Below, one piece after another: positions 52,351 through 61,657 of a DNA stretch of 64,000 nucleotides. The DNA comes from SFLA01 sp964485815 (GTDB lineage Bacteria > Bacillota > Clostridia > Oscillospirales > CAG-382). The notes under the pieces are model-generated. The model was not told the DNA's origin, did not search any database, and worked only from the letters and a program-made list of their open reading frames with translations. Positions within the stretch are counted from its first letter, which is position 1. The number at the start of each line of letters is the position of its first letter. Location of the stretch: positions 1-64,000 of the forward strand of contig CAZAJX010000002.1 in the NCBI GenBank assembly GCA_964485815.1. The letters are read 5' to 3'. The translations under genes and the position numbers were made by a program.

Positions 52351-53347
52351 CACGGGATGTAAGCTCCTTTATGCCGATAATTGCCAATCCGAAAACGATG
52401 GAAGCGGCCGTTGCGGCGAAAAACTCTTCGTTATAGCTTAATTCGGAAAAGAGATACAGGAAAAACGTATGTGAAAAGTATATATATGTGGATAATCCAC
52501 GCAGTATTTTAAAAGGCTTGCTTGGCAAACGGGACAAAAGCTTGGTATTAACCGATATCCAGAACAGGAAAAGAGCCGCAAAGAATACGGATATATACAT
52601 TCCCATTCCCTTTGATGTGATCGCAAATTCTTCTATTATAAGTACTTCCGCCACCATGCCAAGGGAAGAAAGAGCAAATCCCAGCCAAGCAACCGGCTGT
52701 TTAAGCTTTAATGAATGGGTTGCAAGTAAGGCGCCCAAGGCAACATAGATGAATCCGAAGAAGATGCCGTTACGTGTCGTACCGAATACGGTATAATAAT
52801 CCTTTGCGTATTCGGAAATGAATTCAAAATTAATAAGCGGTTTATAGAATGAATGGAATGCACAGCCGATGATATACAAGGGTACGGAGATAGCAAAGAT
52901 AAGTTTTGTGGACATTCCCGCCCGGAAAAGACCGTACACGAGCAAAACCGCAAAAACCAAAGCAGGCAAAAACCAAAGCTGACGGTAGCTTCCTTCGAAG
53001 AATATAAGTTTGATCCACTTCGTGAGAGATACCTTACCTTTGTTCCAGTTAATAATTGCGGGTATGTATATCAAAGTGCAAGCGGCGTACAGAAGTGTCA
53101 TTCTGGTAGCGTATTTCGCAACACGCTTACCAAAGTTGTTGTCGGTTGAATGCCTGAACAAAAAGAACGCTGCGGCTGTAAAAAAGAAGGGAACCGCAAT
53201 ACGGCCGATAACATCGGAAATAAGCATATCAGCTACAGCGTTTCCGCGCATAAAATGAGCGTGGATAGCTACAACGAATATACTCATTATAAATTTGACT
53301 AAATCGGTAAAATTACTACTTTGTGATGAAGGATCATTCTGTTTCAT
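52313..53347 (-). CDS. Acyltransferase 3 family membrane protein
   Basis: 344 residues from ATG 53347; GGAGC precedes it. The gene overlaps the carboxypeptidase gene by 14 bases. About ten membrane helices are visible. The family His in VVAIHAHF, the early FTDLVKFIMSIFVV, and the Arg-rich loop YRQLWFLPALVF are present. Such enzymes transfer acetyl or succinyl groups to cell-surface sugars (OafA/WecH-like). Being coupled with a D-Ala-D-Ala carboxypeptidase gene points to peptidoglycan or wall polymer modification. Confidence 0.9.
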   Translation of the reverse strand: MKQNDPSSQSSNFTDLVKFIMSIFVVAIHAHFMRGNAVADMLISDVIGRIAVPFFFTAAAFFLFRHSTDNNFGKRVAKYATRMTLLYAACTLIYIPAIINWNKGKVSLTKWIKLIFFEGSYRQLWFLPALVFAVLLVYGLFRAGMSTKLIFAISVPLYIIGCAFHSFYKPLINFEFISEYAKDYYTVFGTTRNGIFFGFIYVALGALLATHSLKLKQPVAWLGFALSSLGMVAEVLIIEEFAITSKGMGMYISVFFAALFLFWISVNTKLLSRLPSKPFKILRGLSTYIYFSHTFFLYLFSELSYNEEFFAATAASIVFGLAIIGIKELTSRVKEKSSRLVPHE

Positions 53348-54410
53348 TTGTTGCTCCGTAATAATCTGAATATAGTTTAATACAATCGTTAATGGGATCA
53401 TATTTTGCGCCGCCGACTGTTACGACGATGTACTTTTCACCGTTTTGTCCCATAGCCATACTTGCAAGACAATGCCTTGTTTCTACAAGATAACCGGTCT
53501 TTCCGCCGAGGACTGTCATATTGGGAACGGAATCGTTATCGATTCTTGTAAACATAGTACTGAAAAAATAATATCCATCTGAGTTCTTCGGAGTAGGAGG
53601 CGTTGTATACTCTGCCGTAGATAATATCTCACGCGCAAGAGGAATTGACATGGCATAATCCAGCATAAGAGCAATATCGCCCAAGGTGGAGTAATTTGAA
53701 ACATCATACAAGCCGCTTGTGTTGGTAAAATGAGAATCAACACAACCGATCTCTTTGGCAGTTTCGTTCATAAGCTCAACGTAAGCTTCTTCGCCGCCTG
53801 CAACTATATCTGCTATTGCGGCAGTTGCATCTGCCGCCGAAAGTAAAATTGCACCGTACAGCAGATCCTTGAAAGTAACGGTATCTCCTGCGGAAATGCC
53901 GGACATACTTGCTCCCGCCAAATAGTATTTATTTATAAGACGGTAATCCATTACGTATTCGAAATCAACATCCACACCGCTTTGGACTGCAACGATAAGT
54001 GTCATTATCTTTGTCATGGAAGCGGGATAAATGCGCTGAAGATGGTTTTTCCCACCAAGCACCTGCCGTGTTGTAGCATTCACAATAATACCGTAATCCG
54101 AGCTTATAACGCTTGACAGATTATCAACCTTACCGTATATCCAAGGTGTGGGAAGGGCGATAACCGGAGTTTCGGATTCTTCTGCTTCCTCGCTGACAAT
54201 ATCCTCTGCGGATTCTTCTGAGAGTGATTCCTGAGGCGAGCTCACTGTATCATTAACGGTATCCTTTTTGAAAACGTTTATCAGTGTTGAAATAACGATA
54301 ACCGCAACAAGCACAGCCGACAGTATCCGTACGATGGGTATGCTCCAAATCAGCTTAAGCTTTTTTATGACAGCCGAAAACGCAGGATTATCAAAAAAAC
54401 TTTTTTTCAT
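53334..54410 (-). CDS. D-alanyl-D-alanine carboxypeptidase (S11, PBP5-like)
   Basis: 358 residues from ATG 54410 with AAGGA upstream; a TTG 19 codons earlier lies upstream of the -10 box. An N-terminal membrane anchor (~24-44) precedes an acidic linker and the catalytic domain. The nucleophile Ser131 and Lys134 form SMTK, and the KTG triad is GGKTG with Lys304. The second motif reads Ser191-Ala-Ala-Asp instead of the usual SxN. It trims the terminal D-Ala of peptidoglycan stem peptides. The N-terminal rather than C-terminal anchor also differs from E. coli PBP5. Its stop overlaps the acyltransferase start. Confidence 0.9.
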   Translation of the reverse strand: MKKSFFDNPAFSAVIKKLKLIWSIPIVRILSAVLVAVIVISTLINVFKKDTVNDTVSSPQESLSEESAEDIVSEEAEESETPVIALPTPWIYGKVDNLSSVISSDYGIIVNATTRQVLGGKNHLQRIYPASMTKIMTLIVAVQSGVDVDFEYVMDYRLINKYYLAGASMSGISAGDTVTFKDLLYGAILLSAADATAAIADIVAGGEEAYVELMNETAKEIGCVDSHFTNTSGLYDVSNYSTLGDIALMLDYAMSIPLAREILSTAEYTTPPTPKNSDGYYFFSTMFTRIDNDSVPNMTVLGGKTGYLVETRHCLASMAMGQNGEKYIVVTVGGAKYDPINDCIKLYSDYYGATNETE

Positions 54411-54438
54411 ATAACTGTCCTTAAAAGATTTATAGTTC

Positions 54439-54467
54439 ATTATACAACAAAATATTGCTTTTTTCAA
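54439..54467 (-). promoter_or_regulatory. Promoter of the carboxypeptidase-acyltransferase pair
   Basis: Minus strand TTGAAA (54462-54467), 17-base spacer, TATAAT (54439-54444). This places the RNA start downstream of the TTG codon, confirming the ATG at 54410. Confidence 0.8.
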
Positions 54468-54471
54468 TACC

Positions 54472-54500
54472 TTGACAAAAAGGTGAAAAATATGTTAGAC
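54472..54500 (+). promoter_or_regulatory. Promoter of the GH35 gene
   Basis: TTGACA (54472-54477) with a weaker -10 (TTAGAC, 17-base spacer). GAGAGAAG precedes the ATG at 54537. Confidence 0.55.
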
Positions 54501-54536
54501 TCTGTTCGTAATTTTAATTAAAAGGCAGAGAGAAGT

Positions 54537-56276
54537 ATGAGCGTTTTAACTTTTGACAGCACATCTTTTTATAAAAACGGCGTTAAGCACCGTATATTAT
54601 CAGGCGCAATGCACTATTTTCGCATACCGCGAGAATACTGGAAAGACAGACTTGAAAAACTGCGTCAATGCGGTTTTAATACTGTTGAAACCTATGTGTG
54701 CTGGAACCTTCACGAACCTGAAGAAGGCGTTTTTGACTTTACGGGAAACCTTGATCTCGGCGCATACATAGACGTTGCCAAGGAAGTAGGTCTGGATGTA
54801 TATCTCCGTCCGGGACCTTACATATGTGCAGAATGGGAATTCGGAGGACTCCCCTATTGGCTTCATAAATATCCGAATATATCTTTGCGCTGTTACGATA
54901 AACTTTATCTCAAAAAGGTCACGCCTTATCTTGAAAAAGTATTTGATATTGCCCGCCCGAGAATGGCTGAAAACGGCGGCAATATTATAATGATGCAGAT
55001 AGAAAACGAATACGGATCATACGGTAATGATAAAAAATACCTGAATTGGGTAAAAGAAAAATATATCGAATACGGCGCAACCTGTCTTCTCTGTACCTCC
55101 GATGGACCTTCTTATTGGATGCTCAAGGGCGGCGCGGTAGATAACGTGCTTGCCACCGTCAACTTCGGTTCAAATCCCGAAGGAGCTTTCGCGACTCTTA
55201 AAGAGTTTCGTTCCGAACAGCCTCCTATGTGCAGTGAATTCTGGTGTGGCTGGTTCGAACATTGGGGAGATCAAAGACACGCCAGAAGCGCAGATGATGT
55301 GGCTGATAACTACGACAGGCTGTTAAAGCAAGGCGGCAGTATAAACTTTTATATGTTCCATGGCGGCACTAATTTCGGATTTATGAACGGCGCTAACCAT
55401 CAGGAAAAATACGAGCCTACCGTTACGAGTTACGATTATTACGCTCCCCTTTCCGAAGCGGGTGATTTAACGGAATGCTATTATAAGCTTCGTGAGGTAA
55501 ATGAAAAACATTTCGGTACTCTGCCTCCCCTCACGGTCAGAAATACCGTTAAAAAGGCTTACGGCGCGTTGGAGATGCACTCTTGCGGCGATCTTTGGAA
55601 TAATCTTGATACCATTTCCCGCAAAATTTCCTCCGCATCGCCGAAATATATGGAAGATATAGGTCAGGATTACGGATACACGCTTTACCGCACGGTAATT
55701 AAAGGTCCGTTTTACAATCAGCCTCTCACAATGCCCGGTATGCGGGACAGAGCGATTGTTTATCTGGACGGAAAACGTATCGGATTGGTTGAAAACGGAT
55801 ACGCCTTTGATGATATACGGCTTGACGATCATTCCAACGGATTATATTCTCTTGATATTCTTACCGAGAATATGGGCAGAGTAAATTACGGTATGAACGT
55901 GGGTGACAAAAAAGGTCTTAATAAGGTTATGCTGGATCTGCAGCATTTGTTCGATTGGGAAATATACCCTCTCGATATGCGAGATCTTAATAATCTTGAG
56001 AACAACGGAACTTCTTTACCTGCGTTTTTTAAGGGCGAGCTTGTTATTGATGACGAGCCCTGTGATACCTTCCTTAAGCCAAGCGGCTTTTCTCACGGCT
56101 TTATTACCGTAAACGGAAAGAATATCGGAAGATATTACAACGAAAGAGGACCGCAAAAGACTTTGTACGTCCCTGCCCCTTTCCTTAAAAAGGGCAAAAA
56201 CGAGATCGTTGTTTTTGAAACCGATTCCGTATGCGACGGAATGATCGAATTTACCGATACATACGATTTAGGATAA
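54537..56276 (+). CDS. Glycoside hydrolase family 35 beta-galactosidase
   Basis: 579 residues with no signal peptide, so cytoplasmic. The N-terminal barrel (~1-320) has the family signatures GAMHYFRIPREYW, RPGPYICAEWEFGGLP, catalytic acid/base Glu158 (QIENEYGSYG) and nucleophile Glu234 (CSEFWCGWFEHWG). Beta domains fill ~340-579 with a galactose-binding-like end. It hydrolyses terminal beta-galactosyl residues; family members act on beta-1,3 or beta-1,4 linkages. Alone in its unit but close to GH20 and on the same chromosome region as nagB and GH2, fitting mucin-type or milk glycan breakdown. Confidence 0.94.
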   Translation: MSVLTFDSTSFYKNGVKHRILSGAMHYFRIPREYWKDRLEKLRQCGFNTVETYVCWNLHEPEEGVFDFTGNLDLGAYIDVAKEVGLDVYLRPGPYICAEWEFGGLPYWLHKYPNISLRCYDKLYLKKVTPYLEKVFDIARPRMAENGGNIIMMQIENEYGSYGNDKKYLNWVKEKYIEYGATCLLCTSDGPSYWMLKGGAVDNVLATVNFGSNPEGAFATLKEFRSEQPPMCSEFWCGWFEHWGDQRHARSADDVADNYDRLLKQGGSINFYMFHGGTNFGFMNGANHQEKYEPTVTSYDYYAPLSEAGDLTECYYKLREVNEKHFGTLPPLTVRNTVKKAYGALEMHSCGDLWNNLDTISRKISSASPKYMEDIGQDYGYTLYRTVIKGPFYNQPLTMPGMRDRAIVYLDGKRIGLVENGYAFDDIRLDDHSNGLYSLDILTENMGRVNYGMNVGDKKGLNKVMLDLQHLFDWEIYPLDMRDLNNLENNGTSLPAFFKGELVIDDEPCDTFLKPSGFSHGFITVNGKNIGRYYNERGPQKTLYVPAPFLKKGKNEIVVFETDSVCDGMIEFTDTYDLG

Positions 56277-56606
56277 ATCACCCCGAGGAAAAATTAAACG
56301 CCTTGCACGAGCAAGGCATTTCAGAGCGAAGACAAAGTCGGTCTTTACGTGCTTGAAAAGAAAGAAAAAGAATAGCCAAAAGAAAAAAGTATGCTTTTTT
56401 GAAAACGGAAGCATACTTTTCTTTTTATATAAGGAACAAAAAATATTGATTTTTTCAAGCACTTTCACGAAAAGCTCGACTACCGCAGATTACTACGCCT
56501 ACGCTCGCTTTTCGTGAAAAATACCTGCCTTTGTCCCACTCTGCCCAACCTGCAGACTTTGTCTGCAGGTTGAAATGCCTTGCACGAGCAAGGCATTTTT
56601 TGCATT
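56277..56606. repeat. Palindrome-rich spacer with a duplicated hairpin element
   Basis: No gene is supported. Features: GCCTTGCACGAGCAAGGC (a 7-bp stem with loop ACGA) at 56300-56317 and again at 56577-56594. Both copies are followed by ATTT, and a shared ATTTCAGAG appears 1 and 9 bases on. A 13-bp inverted repeat TTTCACGAAAAGC / GCTTTTCGTGAAA lies at 56463-56475 and 56507-56519, and an 11-bp perfect hairpin AACCTGCAGAC / GTCTGCAGGTT at 56547-56571. The cluster looks like an interspersed repeat element inserted between two genes. Confidence 0.8.
56386..56425 (+). terminator. Terminator of the GH35 gene
   Basis: Stem AAAAGTATGCTT / AAGCATACTTTT with an 11-base loop, followed by CTTTTT. Confidence 0.75.
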
Positions 56607-58172
56607 TCAGAGAGATGAAGTTCCGAAAAATGATGCACGATTGGGAATTACAACGCCTTCGGGGCTGAAGGTCTGGGTGGATTCTTCTTTAAACGTTACG
56701 GTTTCGCCCTCGATAACGAATTTTGCGTCGATCTTAACGGAGTGAGAAATAAAGCAATGAGTTTCCGTATCAACAACAACGGTTACTTTTGCTTCTTTTA
56801 TATCGGCGCTGTCAGCGTACGCGAACAAGCCGTAATACTCTTCACCGTAGATCTGATATACGTAAATATCAACAAATTCGGTTGCCATTTCGTCCTTAAG
56901 TGTATAAGTGAACGTTGCGGTTCCGTCACCGTTATCGGTGTAATTAAAATCTTTTCCGTAGGAAAGATCAATATCGTAGCACACCCATTCATCATAAACG
57001 AGTTTGGGAAGAAGGTTGTACTCAATGCTATCAACGGCGGAATCAAGAATCTTATAATAGATCTTGCCGTCCTCAAAATAATAACGGTATTTATAAGCAG
57101 TGCCGTCGATAATGATATCGTAAAACATAGCGTACTTGTTCAGATCGACGCCATCGTAGTTCATATCGATATCAAAGGTAACGTCATCGTTAAATCCGTA
57201 TCCGTTTACCTTGTATTTTCTTACTACCTCACCTTTATAGTACTCCTGAGCCTTCACATACTCGTGAGATAATGAGGCATACATAGCTTCTACTCCGCCA
57301 ACGTGAGTATAACCTGTATCAAGAATAACGACGCTTACGTTTTCATTAATATTGGAAACTGCGGAAACAGCTTGAATAGTAATGTCAATGGTCTGATCCA
57401 TAGATTCCATTACGAAGACAAACGAAAGATCTTCGGAAATCAGATATCCTTCAGAGTTAACGATCACTTTATAATCACAAGTGATCTCTTCATCCTGTTT
57501 GATGTACTCACCATCGCTACCCATATACTCAGCAAACAGATCGTAAGGCAACGTGCCCGAAAACGTTAACTCGTAGCTGCCGTCATCCATAGGAGTAACC
57601 GTGCAGTTTTCATATATATAGTCTTGAAAAGACTCGTCATCATCTTCGGAGTAAGATTCGAAAATAACTATTTTAACGTATTCTTCAAATTCGTCCTCAG
57701 TGCAATCAAATGAAAGCCGAACATTGTTTGAATTTGAATAGCCTTTTCCGTTTTTATAATAAAAGTTTCCGTTACCGTTGTCGGACGTGAAGGAATAGCT
57801 CAACATTGCATCTTCGGTACCCAGCGCGTTTCCTTTACTGCGGTAAGAGATAGACTGCGTGGAAACATTACCGTTACCGAGATCCATCACGTAAGACTGC
57901 TCTGAATCCTGGATATAGGAACTCGCTTCTTGAGCTTTCATATCAGCATACTCGACGATCTCTTTGGCAGTCATAGAAGCCATAGGATTCTCCTGAACAA
58001 ACTCGGAAGCTTCGTCGGAAACCTCGGGAGCTGATTCATCGCTTATCTCAGCAGATATATCGGTACTCATATCACTTTCCTCTACAGGAGTGCTGACACT
58101 CGGACCGAATACGCAGGAAGATACGAGAACAGTAATTAATAAAATACAAATAAACAGTGATAAATTTTTCAT
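56607..58172 (-). CDS. Lipoprotein with two tandem copies of a beta-rich domain
   Basis: 521 residues. The lipobox is VSSC (lipidated Cys20). An acidic Ser-rich linker (~25-60) is followed by two related domains of ~200 residues (about 90-290 and 310-515). Both carry YYKNGK- or YYFEDGK-like turns and later a SEG- or DTE-type edge strand followed by an amphipathic strand; the second has TDNGDGTATFTYTL. The arrangement resembles lipoproteins of the DUF6612/LppX-like lipid-binding type, though no strict match can be claimed. It may carry lipid or a hydrophobic ligand in the envelope. Own promoter. Confidence 0.8.
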   Translation of the reverse strand: MKNLSLFICILLITVLVSSCVFGPSVSTPVEESDMSTDISAEISDESAPEVSDEASEFVQENPMASMTAKEIVEYADMKAQEASSYIQDSEQSYVMDLGNGNVSTQSISYRSKGNALGTEDAMLSYSFTSDNGNGNFYYKNGKGYSNSNNVRLSFDCTEDEFEEYVKIVIFESYSEDDDESFQDYIYENCTVTPMDDGSYELTFSGTLPYDLFAEYMGSDGEYIKQDEEITCDYKVIVNSEGYLISEDLSFVFVMESMDQTIDITIQAVSAVSNINENVSVVILDTGYTHVGGVEAMYASLSHEYVKAQEYYKGEVVRKYKVNGYGFNDDVTFDIDMNYDGVDLNKYAMFYDIIIDGTAYKYRYYFEDGKIYYKILDSAVDSIEYNLLPKLVYDEWVCYDIDLSYGKDFNYTDNGDGTATFTYTLKDEMATEFVDIYVYQIYGEEYYGLFAYADSADIKEAKVTVVVDTETHCFISHSVKIDAKFVIEGETVTFKEESTQTFSPEGVVIPNRASFFGTSSL

Positions 58173-58196
58173 AGCTTATCCTCCTTTTTCTATTAT

Positions 58197-58225
58197 ATTA
58201 TAACAATAATCGAACAACTTGTCAA
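58197..58225 (-). promoter_or_regulatory. Promoter of the two-domain lipoprotein
   Basis: Minus strand consensus TTGACA (58220-58225), 17-base spacer, TATAAT (58197-58202). Confidence 0.85.
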
Positions 58226-58232
58226 CACTATA

Positions 58233-58261
58233 TTGATTTGAACAAAAATTAGTGCTAAAAT
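58233..58261 (+). promoter_or_regulatory. Promoter of the MATE transporter gene
   Basis: TTGATT (58233-58238), 17-base spacer, TAAAAT (58256-58261), divergent from the lipoprotein promoter. Confidence 0.7.
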
Positions 58262-58290
58262 ACATAGGAAACTGAAAAGCGGTGAATAAA

Positions 58291-59727
58291 ATGAATTTAT
58301 TAACAGGGTATTTTAACCCAAAATACATATTAAGAAAAAAAGAAGTCCTCGGTGAGTTGCCGGGTACCAAAAGCGCTCTCGCACAATTTTTCAAAGTGGC
58401 TTGGCCATCTATGCTGGAGAGCATTCTGCTGAGTCTTGTTTCTTTTATTGATACTCAGATGGTATCTGTTATCGGCACGGATGCGGTTGCCGCCGTTGGT
58501 GTAACGGGACAGCCGAGAATGATCTTTTATGCCGTGTTCTTTGCTATAAATATAGGCGTTACCGCTATTGTAAGCCGAAGAACCGGACAAAACGAAATGA
58601 AGGGTGCAAGGGACTGTCTTGCCCAATCCGTTTCCTTGACGGCAATTCTCGGAGTAGTTTTGTGCTCCATAGCGATTGCGCTTGCAGAGCCCCTCGTTAG
58701 TCTGGCGGGCGCTGATACCGACATTCTTGCGGATTCGGCAGCATATTTCAGAATTACCATGGCGGGCATGCTGTTTACAAGTATCGGTATGACCATAAAC
58801 GCCGCCCACAGAGGTACGGGAAGAACCCGAATCTCTATGGTTACAAATATTACGGCAAACCTTGTAAACTGTCTGCTTAACTACATTCTTATAAGCGAAA
58901 ACTTCCTTAACAACGCTTTGAATATTACTCCTATCGGTGTAGAGGGTGCCGCCGTTGCTACTCTTATAGGTAACGTGGTTTCCTGCCTGATGTCGATATG
59001 GACGGTATTTTGTGATAAAAAATCGGTATTATATATCAAATTAAAAGAGTGCTTCGTAATACGAAAGGACATTCTTAAACTCCACGCAAGCGTTAGCAGA
59101 AATGCCGCGATAGAACAGATATTTTTAAGAATCGGTTTCTTCCTCACAGCTTTAATGGTTAACGAGCTGGGCACGCCTTCCATTTCAACAAACACCATAT
59201 GTATGAGTATACTTACACTTTCCTTCTGCCTGGGCGACGGATTGGGAGTAGGTACATCAGCTTTGGTGGGAATGAATCTGGGAAAGAACAGAAAAGACCT
59301 TTCCCTGCTGTACGGAAGTCTTGGACAGCGGGTCGGCGCAATTTGCTCGGCAATGTTTATGGTCATATTCTTCCTGTTCGGAACGGATATGGTTTCCTGG
59401 TTTGTTCCTGCGGACGATCCCAACGGCGAGTTTATTATGCACGCCGCCGAATACATTATGTTACTCCTCGCACTTACTATGCCTGCACAGATCTCAATGG
59501 TTGTCTATACCGGTTGCCTGCGCGGTGCGGGAGATACTTTCTTTGTAGCTATCAGTTCGCTGCTTTCCATAGCTATTGTTCGTCCTTTGTTCACCTATAT
59601 TTTCGCATATCCTTTGGGATTCGGCGTTATAGGCGCATACGGCGCGTTGCTGGTGGACCATTATTTCAGATTGCTTATCTGTTGGATGCGGTTTAAAGGC
59701 GAAAAATGGGCAAAAATCAAGATATAA
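58291..59727 (+). CDS. MATE-family efflux transporter
   Basis: 478 residues, about 12 membrane helices in two homologous halves. The start ATG 58291 has GCGGTG upstream; an in-frame GTG nine bases earlier is part of that site. Family pieces include the N-terminal FKVAWPSMLESILLSLVSFIDTQMVS and the internal repeat starting AAIEQIFLRIGFF. It exports drugs or metabolites using a Na+ or H+ gradient, and the Na+ pump in this window could supply the former. It shares a bidirectional terminator with GH20. Confidence 0.92.
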   Translation: MNLLTGYFNPKYILRKKEVLGELPGTKSALAQFFKVAWPSMLESILLSLVSFIDTQMVSVIGTDAVAAVGVTGQPRMIFYAVFFAINIGVTAIVSRRTGQNEMKGARDCLAQSVSLTAILGVVLCSIAIALAEPLVSLAGADTDILADSAAYFRITMAGMLFTSIGMTINAAHRGTGRTRISMVTNITANLVNCLLNYILISENFLNNALNITPIGVEGAAVATLIGNVVSCLMSIWTVFCDKKSVLYIKLKECFVIRKDILKLHASVSRNAAIEQIFLRIGFFLTALMVNELGTPSISTNTICMSILTLSFCLGDGLGVGTSALVGMNLGKNRKDLSLLYGSLGQRVGAICSAMFMVIFFLFGTDMVSWFVPADDPNGEFIMHAAEYIMLLLALTMPAQISMVVYTGCLRGAGDTFFVAISSLLSIAIVRPLFTYIFAYPLGFGVIGAYGALLVDHYFRLLICWMRFKGEKWAKIKI

Positions 59728-59746
59728 TACACAAAATCAATCAAAA

Positions 59747-59782
59747 AAAATTACGGACGGCTTTTACGCCGTCCGTAATTTT
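59747..59782. terminator. Bidirectional terminator between MATE and GH20
   Basis: Perfect 15-bp stem built on ATTACGGACGGC / GCCGTCCGTAAT (59747-59761 with 59768-59782) and a 6-base loop. Confidence 0.92.
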
Positions 59783-59795
59783 GTGCTTAATTCAA

Positions 59796-61571
59796 TTAAT
59801 CAAACATTGCTCTCTTCATAAGGTCAACGATGAGTGCAAGCTCGCTGGTCTTGTTTTCTCTTCTCCAAGCGGTTTCGTACTCTTCGCTCCAACGGAGGAA
59901 GTTGCTTCTGTATTCACCAAGCTCTCTGCCGTCAAGCAGACGTGCAAAGGCGAGATTGATGTATGCGGTAGCTTCTGCGGCAAGAGAAAGATCGTGCAGT
60001 ATTTCGCCGCTTCCCAGCTTGCGGAAGGAATCAGCAATGGCGAAGCAACGCTCTGCGTTTTCAACAAACTCGGGCGCATCCTCGGTTTCGGGCATCTTAC
60101 CCCAGTAATTGCGCATACCGTGATACCACTGAACGAACAGACCCCAGCTCATCTTCATTTCGCAATCACCGAGGGATTTTACCATAGAGAGAGTAACTCC
60201 GGTGTGATCGTCATAAAGGAGATTGCTTACGTCACAATCAAAATCCTTGGAATATGCGTCTGTTGCGTTGTTCCAAGCCTTAGCCGCGCCGAGAACTATA
60301 CCGTACAACGTGCAGTTAAGAGAGCAAACGTGACCGTAATCGCCCCAAGAGGTATTGAGCAGACCGAGAGCGCCGTTCTGTACACCGCCGTCTATCATAC
60401 CGATGATATTGGGCTTTGCATAGTTGATAACTTCACAGAAGTGGTTCCAGCAGGAAGTGCCGGGGCAAACGATCTGAGGAAGTCCGCTCTGTGCGAATTT
60501 CTCGATATTGCCGATGTTGGGGGTATTGCTGTAATCCCAGCAAAGCATTATCATATCCTTGGGGAAGGAATCGAGAATTTCGGGATGGTGCAACGCGATA
60601 TCACCCCACATCATAACGGTCTTTCCGCGGGAGGATACGTGGTTTATAAGCTTGGTGGTAAATTCAAGATACAAAGCACCCTTGTCCTTACCCTTGTTTC
60701 TGCCGTTGCAAAGGTCGAAGGTTTCATCACAGCAGATGTTGAAGTATTTGCTTCTGAACAAAGGTATGTACTGGTCGATAAGTGACTTTATAAGCTCAAA
60801 GGATTCGGGATTGGAAGCATCGATGGTATGATGCAGCATACGGTTGAGCCAGAGGTTAGGATCGGGAGTAAACTCATCAAGCTCGCAGAGATGCTTGTAT
60901 TCCTTGGTTTCCAGCAGTCTGTAAAGATGGCCGAAGGTGGAAAGCGAAGGAATAAAATCTATAAAGTTTTCGTAGCAGTAATCGTCAAGCTCCAGAATCT
61001 CCTCTGCGGTGAGATAGCCGTGAGGTTCAAGGAAGCAACGGTATTCGTTAAAATCGAATGCATGCTCGATGTAAAGCTGGAGAGAGTTCATCTTGTAATA
61101 AGCGATGAAATCTATAAGCTTTTTAACGCCTTCAACGGTAGGAACTCTGCCGCGGGAAACGTCGTGATAAAAGCCTCTGTGAGCCATATCGGGCTCATCC
61201 TCGATAGAGCAAAGAGGAATACGTCCGTCAGAAGCGCGGAGAAGCTGGCGGAGTGTCTGTATTCCGTAGAATGCGCCCGCAAGAGAAGGTGCGGAAATTC
61301 TGATAGCATCCTCGGTACAAACGAGAGTATATTTCTCGCTGTTTTCCTGATCGCCTGCACATACGGTTATGCATTTTTGCATATTCTCTGCACCAAAGGC
61401 TTTATTGATCTTGGAAGCAACGGAGGTTTCTTTTTCAAGCTCTGATTTGAGAGTTTGACAAGCCTTGAAAATACGGCTGTCGCAAAGGGGGTTCATTACG
61501 ATGTTCCAACCGCCTATATATACGGTAGACTCATCTGTTTCAATCATTTTAGGGCAAGGTATTACGTTCAT
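59796..61571 (-). CDS. Glycoside hydrolase family 20 beta-N-acetylhexosaminidase
   Basis: 591 residues from ATG 61571 with AGGAGG; a longer frame from 61664 lies upstream of the promoter. There is no signal peptide, so it is cytoplasmic. An N-terminal GH20b domain (~1-120) leads into the barrel (~130-450) with HRGFYHDVSRGRVPT, the catalytic Asp282-Glu283 pair (NICCDETFD) and MMWGDIALHHPE. A helical C-terminal domain (~480-591) follows. It releases terminal GlcNAc or GalNAc; the product can feed nagB after phosphorylation and deacetylation. Monocistronic with a strong promoter. Confidence 0.94.
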   Translation of the reverse strand: MNVIPCPKMIETDESTVYIGGWNIVMNPLCDSRIFKACQTLKSELEKETSVASKINKAFGAENMQKCITVCAGDQENSEKYTLVCTEDAIRISAPSLAGAFYGIQTLRQLLRASDGRIPLCSIEDEPDMAHRGFYHDVSRGRVPTVEGVKKLIDFIAYYKMNSLQLYIEHAFDFNEYRCFLEPHGYLTAEEILELDDYCYENFIDFIPSLSTFGHLYRLLETKEYKHLCELDEFTPDPNLWLNRMLHHTIDASNPESFELIKSLIDQYIPLFRSKYFNICCDETFDLCNGRNKGKDKGALYLEFTTKLINHVSSRGKTVMMWGDIALHHPEILDSFPKDMIMLCWDYSNTPNIGNIEKFAQSGLPQIVCPGTSCWNHFCEVINYAKPNIIGMIDGGVQNGALGLLNTSWGDYGHVCSLNCTLYGIVLGAAKAWNNATDAYSKDFDCDVSNLLYDDHTGVTLSMVKSLGDCEMKMSWGLFVQWYHGMRNYWGKMPETEDAPEFVENAERCFAIADSFRKLGSGEILHDLSLAAEATAYINLAFARLLDGRELGEYRSNFLRWSEEYETAWRRENKTSELALIVDLMKRAMFD

Positions 61572-61607
61572 ACTTTTCCTCCTGAAATAACATAAATTTC
61601 TATATTG

Positions 61608-61636
61608 ATTATATATACCGACAGAGATTTTGTCAA
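61608..61636 (-). promoter_or_regulatory. Promoter of the GH20 gene
   Basis: Minus strand consensus TTGACA (61631-61636), 17-base spacer, TATAAT (61608-61613). Confidence 0.85.
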
Positions 61637-61657
61637 GTATAAAAGATTCGCTTCGCA

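Noticed and set aside
56268..56468. 66-codon frame over the palindrome-rich spacer, minus strand
   Set aside because: Low-complexity Phe/Lys/Arg sequence read through hairpins; no ribosome binding site.
59706..60785. 359-codon frame opposite GH20
   Set aside because: GH20 is complete with catalytic residues; the opposite frame has no family features.
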